Shown one piece after another: positions 58,003-64,000 of a DNA stretch of 64,000 bases (position 1 is its first letter; the number at the start of each line of letters is the position of its first letter). The position numbers and the translations under genes are program-made. The DNA lies in NCBI GenBank assembly GCA_963669155.1, contig OZ022588.1:7340679-7404678 (forward strand). The letters run 5' to 3'. The DNA comes from Arbacia lixula. Taxonomy: Eukaryota > Echinodermata > Echinoidea > Arbacioida > Arbaciidae. The notes beneath the pieces were generated by a model. The model searched no databases, was not told the DNA's origin, and saw nothing but the letters and a program-made list of their open reading frames with translations.

Positions 58003-61000
58003 CTAGAGAGAGAGAAAGAGGAAGATGAAGAAAAGGAGAAGAAAGAGGGAAAAGAGTATATCAAGATGGAGAAAAATGAAAAGGAGAAGAAGAAATAAGA
58101 GAGCATAAACAAGAAGTTCATGATAAAATTGAACAAGATGGAAGGAAATGAGAGGACAGTTTTTTTTAAAGAAAGCAATGACAAGGATGAAGAGAGAGGG
58201 AGAGGAAGCAAAAGACACGGAATTAGGTTAACACTACAAATCACACCCAATATTGTATTTGTATGTCTTAAGTCAACAATGATATCACACAATACATGCA
58301 AAGTTATTTCTACACGAGAACGAAAGATAGAGGGACAGAGAAAATCACGCAAAGAGAAACAAGCAAGCAGAAAGAGAGGTAGACATAGAGAGAATGAGAT
58401 TGAGACAAGAGAACGGAGAAAGAAAGAGAGAGGGAGGAGGGGGGGGTTCGGTTAAAGAAAGAGTGTGTTCTTACTTTGTGGCCATCTTGATGTCCACGCA
58501 GTTGGACACGCGCCTGGTGTTGGTCCAGGTCGTGTAAAGGATCTCCTCGCCGTCACACATCTGGCACTGGCCGGACCAACTGGTGGTCGACTTTCCGTTG
58601 TCCTTGGTCACCACGAACCCGAAGGATGACAATTCACAATTTAGGTTGATGTAGCCCACGACCACGGAGGGGCCTGGCGGAACAATGATAAAAAGGTACA
58701 TTCTCACATAAATAATCGGACCGCTTCAAGCTTCTCGTATGCATATTAGTTCATATTCCAATATATCTAAAGCTTTGAAAGTTATCTTTTGAATATGAAA
58801 TTTGTTTAAAGATGGTATAACATCAATGTAGAACAATGTTGTACAACTTATTACAACAGGTCTTATCATAATCATTTAAAAGGGGGAGGGGGGCTGGCTG
58901 GCTACATAATCGGACTATCCGTTCGTTAATGCAAGGGAAGGGTGTGCTTACCGGTCAATCCAGTGAGGAGCTCGGTGTAGCTGGAGTAATCTCCTAGCAG
59001 CATTCCGGTCGAGGTGAGGGTGAGGGTGATGCGGTCATTGCACTCATTGTACCACTCCCCCTCCAGATCACAGAAGTCAACTAGCCAGAGAGACAAAAAC
59101 ACAATATTACTACTAGAAAGATGGTGTGGTATCCGTCATTTCCCAGACATTATTCAGCATTTGTTTTGAATTTCGAGTGCCAGAACTATGCAACATTCTC
59201 CTACTATGTCTACAGAGGTCAGAAAATTCCCAGTTAACTTAATGATATGACATTAAATTCCTTTTAAAGATTCAAAATTGGCATTTAAAGCAGGTAATAT
59301 AAATGATGATAAAGATCTAGATTACACAATAACATTGCATCTAAGACCCACTGATTCACGTATATTCTAAATAACATGAATATATAAGAATATATATAAA
59401 AAATAACAAAAATCTGCAAGGAAAAGAATTGAACTTTGCAGCGTCTCTCTTCCGAAATTTTCTCACTGAATTATATTTACAAATGTGTCTTCGAACTTGT
59501 GTACCTCACATCTCAGTCTCCCCCTCGCCCCACCTATTTATATTTTGCTTCTATCTGGTACTCACTTTCTTCACAGTTGATGCCTGTGTATCCCTCTAGA
59601 CATGTACAAGTATAACTGGCAGGACCGTCATTACATGTTCCTCCATTCTGACAGGGAAGACTGGCACATTCGTTGATATCTGAAGGGCAAATTTATTAAA
59701 CCACATCGAGTTCACATTTCAAGTAAACAGCAGGGGCATGAGAACGAGTGTAGTTGTTGTAAATATGTAATGATTTGAACAGAAGAGCATAAACATAAAA
59801 AGATAAGAGGTTAATATTTGCTCTTTACAGATATGATAGGACATGCAACTGAAGTTAATTATATCGTTATTTGTGCGATACATATGATATATTTCAAAGC
59901 AAAATAAGAATGAGATTTTCGGACACAATTGGTCTTTCCATGTATGAGTACGGCTCTATATAGACAGGCGTTGTATGAAAGATTCAACAGTGCTGTGCGA
60001 GAATGTATCCCTAAAAGCTACTCTGAACATACGATACATAAAACCGTCACGAATAGAAAGTATCGAATATAGATTAATTTAGTTTATAAATAAGAAAATA
60101 AATTATTGACTAATGGTGGTGGCGGCGGTCCGTGAATGTGCTGAAAGTATATACTTAAACGCTGTCAATGTGCCAACATAATTCAAGGCCCATTCGGGTA
60201 GGTGCGTTAGCGTTACTTCCATCTTATGAGCCACCGAGAGAGGTTGTTTTTTGTGGCTTTACCGTGGCCTTCCAGTTTGTACGTGGCAAGCTTTACTCCT
60301 TTAAAGCTCAAGCCACTACAAACGTCGGAATTCCCGGTCTGCAGTGATCAACCTTATCATACACCTCTATGTCATAAGCATATTCGCCCCATGACTAGGG
60401 AGGTTTCTTGGTTTCTCCTACACAATAAATTATCAATCAACTGTACTTCCGATGACTTCGTGCCTTAAGTTTGATCGAGGAGCCTACCATAGGTCCCTTC
60501 AAATGGAAATAATGAATACTGATTTCAACAATACGACAAAGCCAATATAGTGATTAACCTCATAAGTGTAGAACCGGTAGAAGTGCATTACCATACATGT
60601 ATAATTATGATTAATACGCATTTAGAATTAATCTAGAGTCATGCTAACAGAGAAAGAAATGCGATAACAATATTATAAATACTTGAATAATTAAAAGACA
60701 AGGCTGGATACAAGGAAATGTTGAGAAAGTGATAGGAACAACGTCGATTGAAAAGAATTATCACTCTTTACTTACTGATTTCACAGTTGTCTCCCACAAA
60801 TCCGTCTATACAGATGCATGTGTAGTCGCTTCCATCATTGACGCACGTCCCTCCATTAATGCAGGGATCGCTCCCGCATGGGTTGAGAGCTAGAGGAGAT
60901 GGGGAGTCATCAAGATATTCATGAAACATTCAGTACGAACACATTTTTAGCTGAGAGAAAGAGGGGTGTGGTGGGGTGGGGTGGTGGGGGCGGGGTTTTA

Positions 61001-64000
61001 AAGGGTGGAAGAAGTAATACTGAACTTGTATAACTGGAAATAATAAAAAGGTCACAAGCGAGAGGGAGCGTGAGAACAAAATGGAGACAGAGAGAAAGAG
61101 GAATGAGAGATATCAAGAAAATAACAAAGCGATGACAGTAGTCTTGCAAACATTGACGATGGACAAATTTCTGCCCATGGTTTGGCGTTGTAACGTTTAT
61201 CTCGTCCTTTGAGCCGTAGCTTTTTCATCATTGCATCTTAATTGCTCACACAAACTAACTGCTATTACGTCTTTCAAGTCTATTAAGATTATGTAGCATA
61301 TTAACATGATAGATATAAGCTAAGCACAGATATGTATAATATGTATTTGATGTAATACATTTAATTTTTATAAATTGAAATAAGCGCATCTTTGCATGAC
61401 TGCCTTTAAAGCAGACTCCTGTATGTCTCATTATCGAGGATGTTTCTCACATGGCATTAAGATGAAACCGTCCTTACACATCACATATCCATTACGCCTT
61501 TTAAATGTGTTCCGTTCCTGGAAGTAAGATGGTTTAGCATCGTGAAAACTGGATCAAACTGGTTCTCCTCAACCGGTACTCACATATGGTGCAGGTAGGT
61601 CCAGACCACTGCAAATCGCAGATGCACGACCACTCATTGATGCCATCAATACACGTCGCTCCGTTCTCACATGGCATGCTTGCGCACTCGTCCACGCCTG
61701 AGGAAAAGTAAGCATGGCAAGATGCACATTAATAGATGCATTTAATATTCACTACTTAAACGATATATAAAATAAAGAAACAATAAGCTCGTTCTATATA
61801 CATTGTAGATGAATGTATGTATGTATAATAAGTGGGGAGCACTTGTTATTCCAAAGGTTCGTTATTCCAAAGGTTCGAATACTCCGAAGGTTCGTTATTC
61901 CGAAGGTTCACTATTCCGAAGGTTCGTTGTTCAGAAGGTTCGTTAGTCCGAAAACAAAATAAGGTTCGTTAGTTCGAGAAAGAAATAAAGTTTGTTACTC
62001 CGAATGTTCATTCGTCCGAAAAAGAAGTGAGATTCGTTAATCCGAAAACGAAATAAGATTCGAAACTTATTAACGAGCTTCCGGAAAAACGAACCTTATT
62101 TCTGTGTCGGATTAACGAACCTTCGGAATAACGAGCCCTATTTTATTTTCGGATTAACGAGCCTTCGGAATAAGGAACCTTTGGAATAACGCCACAAATG
62201 CTCGGATTAACGAACCTTTTTTCGTATTCGGACTAGGCAATTTACGTGTTTCGGAATTACGAACCAAGAACTAGGCAATTTACGTGGTTCGGAATTACGA
62301 ACCTTCGGAATATCGAACTGTAACCTAATAACTTACATGAAGATGGAAATATAGTGAGATATACATGAAAGGAGCTCTGACACTATTTATATCTATACCA
62401 AGAACATGTGGAAGAATACGTGGACAATTCATTTTGAAATCATCATGGCGCAGTCGAATGCCCGTGGAGCCCGGCACGCAGTTAATGGATGGATAAACCC
62501 AGGTTTGATATCTCCCCCTTTTTTCTACAGATCAGTCATTCACACTTACCTGATATACGGAGAAAACTGTTAAAAAACACAAATTACGAACATCTATCAT
62601 CTACATTTTTTTTTTGAAAAAGGGAAGGAGGTAAAAATGTTTACAGGGGTACAAAATTGATAGAAGCAAATTAATAGATATATCAGATAAACATTTTTGT
62701 AAATAAAGATAGATTTATGGAGAATTATTTTTTAACTGTACCTTTTAACTGTGTTTTCCTATATTTTTGAAATGGTGCATTAAGTTTACACTACATGCAA
62801 AGTAAGGAAGGGTGAACTTATGTGAGTACATTAATACGCACCAACTTCACAGTTGACCCCCGTCCATCCAGTCACACAGGTACACATATAGCCGTCTATG
62901 TCGTACATGCAGGTTCCATCATTCTGACACGGGGCACCCTGGCAGAAGTCAATTTCTGACGACCGGCCGGGGTCAAGAAGAAGGTTCGCAAGAAATTATC
63001 ACAGCAATAATCACGCAAAGATAATATTGTTAATCTGGTAGACATATTTCTGATAGTAAATACCTGGGACTACTAACATAACAACGTGTATATCGATGGT
63101 AACTACAGTGTACTGCAAAACAAAATAAAATGTTGCAAAATTATAATGTATTTTCACGTAAAACTTGGCGATAGCTTTTAGAAAAATAACAGTAACATAA
63201 TGCTACGCATCCCGGTATCAATAAATCACGTACCAAACTATACGGTTGATTTTATTTAGTTTTGTTTGTGTTGTTATGTGTTCCTGAATAATCATACAAA
63301 ATATCATTATTAGATTCAACGGCAAATATTAAACACAGGTAAAAAGGTGGTTGGCTTGGAAGAGTGGGCAGCAACATAGATCGTAAAAGGCATGATGTTC
63401 GTGGATTGCAAGAGCCATGAACATGGCATGACAGAAGGAAGACTTCGCGCCAGTATGAAGTCTTTTTTGTTTGTTAGTGAATTGTATGGCTCAATCATTA
63501 TATCTTTGCTGAAGAACGTGTCTATTTCTTTCTTTATTTTGTTTGTTATGCGTACTGAGACTGGAATTGCGCTGTACAAGAATGTACTATTATCATACAA
63601 CGCGTTGGTAGTGGGAAGGTATCTTGCCCAACAACCCTACACACATCAACGCAGTCCTTTCATAGCCCGGAGGTCTATTTTACATACAGGTCCTTTAGGG
63701 TAAAATCATATATATAAGTGGATACGGGAGTCCGGCAAACCGTCTGACTCTTTTGGAATGACACAGATTATGTAAAGACCCATCATTCAATTTTCTAAAT
63801 GTTCACCAATTGGAGAAAATTTTCTCACCATGTCCCTCAAATACTATATCGTTCTGTTGGGCACTACCTCTGTCCCTTAATTGTAAAGCTTAACCCTGCT
63901 ATCAGTGGCGACTTGTAAACTGGAGAATGATACAATCCCATAAGGGTACCCTTACCCATTTCACAGTTGACTCCAGTATAGCCGGGCGCACAAACACACT
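57918..64000 (-). CDS. Fibropellin-like protein, 3' part: EGF repeats plus avidin-like domain (partial)
   Basis: Exons in order: >64000-63956 (EGF, cut by the window), 62955-62842, 61697-61584, 60889-60776, 59679-59566 (EGF), then 59080-58952, 58673-58475 and 58002-57918 (avidin-like, stop TAG 57918-57920). Every junction joins in frame. The EGF exons are each exactly 114 bp and phase 1. EGF tandem repeats ending in an avidin-like domain define sea urchin fibropellins, secreted proteins of the apical lamina around the embryo. The avidin-like part spans about 136 residues. The 5' end, signal peptide and any CUB domain lie outside the window. Role in the extracellular matrix is inferred from the family. 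Confidence 0.85.
58475..58673 (-). CDS. Fibropellin-like gene, avidin-like exon 2
   Basis: Acceptor ccgccag. The frame includes [29 protein letters not shown] and [19 protein letters not shown], the central strands of avidin/streptavidin (compare ATTWSGQ and the following TxW). The Trp-containing motifs are conserved at two of the usual positions. Confidence 0.85.
58952..59080 (-). CDS. Fibropellin-like gene, avidin-like exon 1
   Basis: Acceptor ctctggctag; 129 bp, phase 1-1. Reads [20 protein letters not shown] then [19 protein letters not shown], the first strands of an avidin barrel (LxGxWxNxxxS...GxYxS). It is preceded directly by an EGF exon. Confidence 0.85.
59566..59679 (-). CDS. EGF exon (calcium-binding type), last before the avidin domain
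   Basis: 114 bp. [16 protein letters not shown], then [20 protein letters not shown]. It has the N-x-N-E-C start and CxDxxxxYxC of calcium-binding EGF domains. Six cysteines are in place. Confidence 0.9.
60776..60889 (-). CDS. EGF exon
   Basis: 114 bp. [16 protein letters not shown], then [20 protein letters not shown]. Six cysteines. The acidic calcium-binding start is missing (SLNPC). Confidence 0.9.
61584..61697 (-). CDS. EGF exon (calcium-binding type)
   Basis: 114 bp. [16 protein letters not shown], then [20 protein letters not shown]. Has DEC at the start and CxDxxxxWxC, with Trp replacing the usual Tyr/Phe. Confidence 0.9.
61845..62310. repeat. Inverted minisatellite of ggttcgttattccga units
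   Basis: From 61845 to about 62065 the plus strand carries repeats of about 16-18 bp of ccgaaggttcgttatt type. From about 62065 to 62310 the same motif appears reverse-complemented (ggaataacgaacc). It sits in an intron of the fibropellin-like gene. Related words occur at 50570-50640. Confidence 0.85.
62842..62955 (-). CDS. EGF exon
   Basis: 114 bp. [16 protein letters not shown], then [20 protein letters not shown]. Six cysteines; donor gtgcgt is weaker than the others. Confidence 0.88.
63956..64000 (-). CDS. EGF exon, partial at window edge
   Basis: Only the last 45 bp are visible: [15 protein letters not shown] followed by donor gtaagg. The exon continues beyond the window. Confidence 0.85.

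Noticed and set aside
58471-58474. TAA directly after MATK as the end of the fibropellin-like protein
   Set aside because: That TAA is part of a good donor (AA|gtaaga). Splicing to 58002 adds the expected last avidin strand.

Overview
This is animal nuclear DNA: AT-rich, with short exons flanked by GT/AG splice sites, many microsatellites and many degraded transposons. It is not prokaryotic. The best guess is an echinoderm. That rests on a minus-strand gene at the right edge whose exons encode EGF repeats followed by an avidin-like C-terminal domain, the fibropellin architecture known from sea urchins. A large tandem SRCR gene fits the same picture. The species cannot be fixed from the sequence.

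Layout. 1-9 kb holds no recognisable gene, only microsatellites, four fold-back elements, a tRNA-derived SINE and a tRNA-like relic. 9.2-10.6 kb is the 3' end of a dead R2-group (restriction-like endonuclease) LINE. 12.8-13.9 kb holds two exons of a broken TMEM53/DUF829-like gene. 14.4-14.7 kb is another LINE scrap. 17.1-20.5 kb is a second R2-group LINE split by a 584-bp TTAA-flanked (piggyBac-like) non-autonomous transposon. 20.5-21.9 kb is a decayed CR1/jockey-type reverse transcriptase. 22.6-27.1 kb is tandem repeats and a 370-bp palindrome.

27.6-52.0 kb is the main feature: one minus-strand gene with a signal-peptide exon (51965-52022) and 14 intact single-exon SRCR domains. All introns are phase 1, so exons can be gained or lost without shifting frame. 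Twelve SRCR exons lie in near-identical units of about 774 bp, introns included. The array also holds two decayed exon stubs and, in intron 1, a third SRCR fragment. An antisense 5-kb CR1/L2-type LINE (31846-36900) sits in one intron. The spliced product would be about 1483 aa, secreted, ending just after the last SRCR cysteine. Domains differ at three short segments that occur in many combinations, as expected from unequal crossing-over and gene conversion. A role in recognition or immunity is inferred from the SRCR family only.

52-57.9 kb is intergenic, with a dispersed repeat and a Penelope-like fragment. 57.9-64.0 kb is the 3' part of the fibropellin-like gene: five EGF exons (the last cut by the window edge) and three exons for the avidin-like domain. 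Both genes are on the minus strand and encode modular extracellular proteins. No operon-like link is implied.
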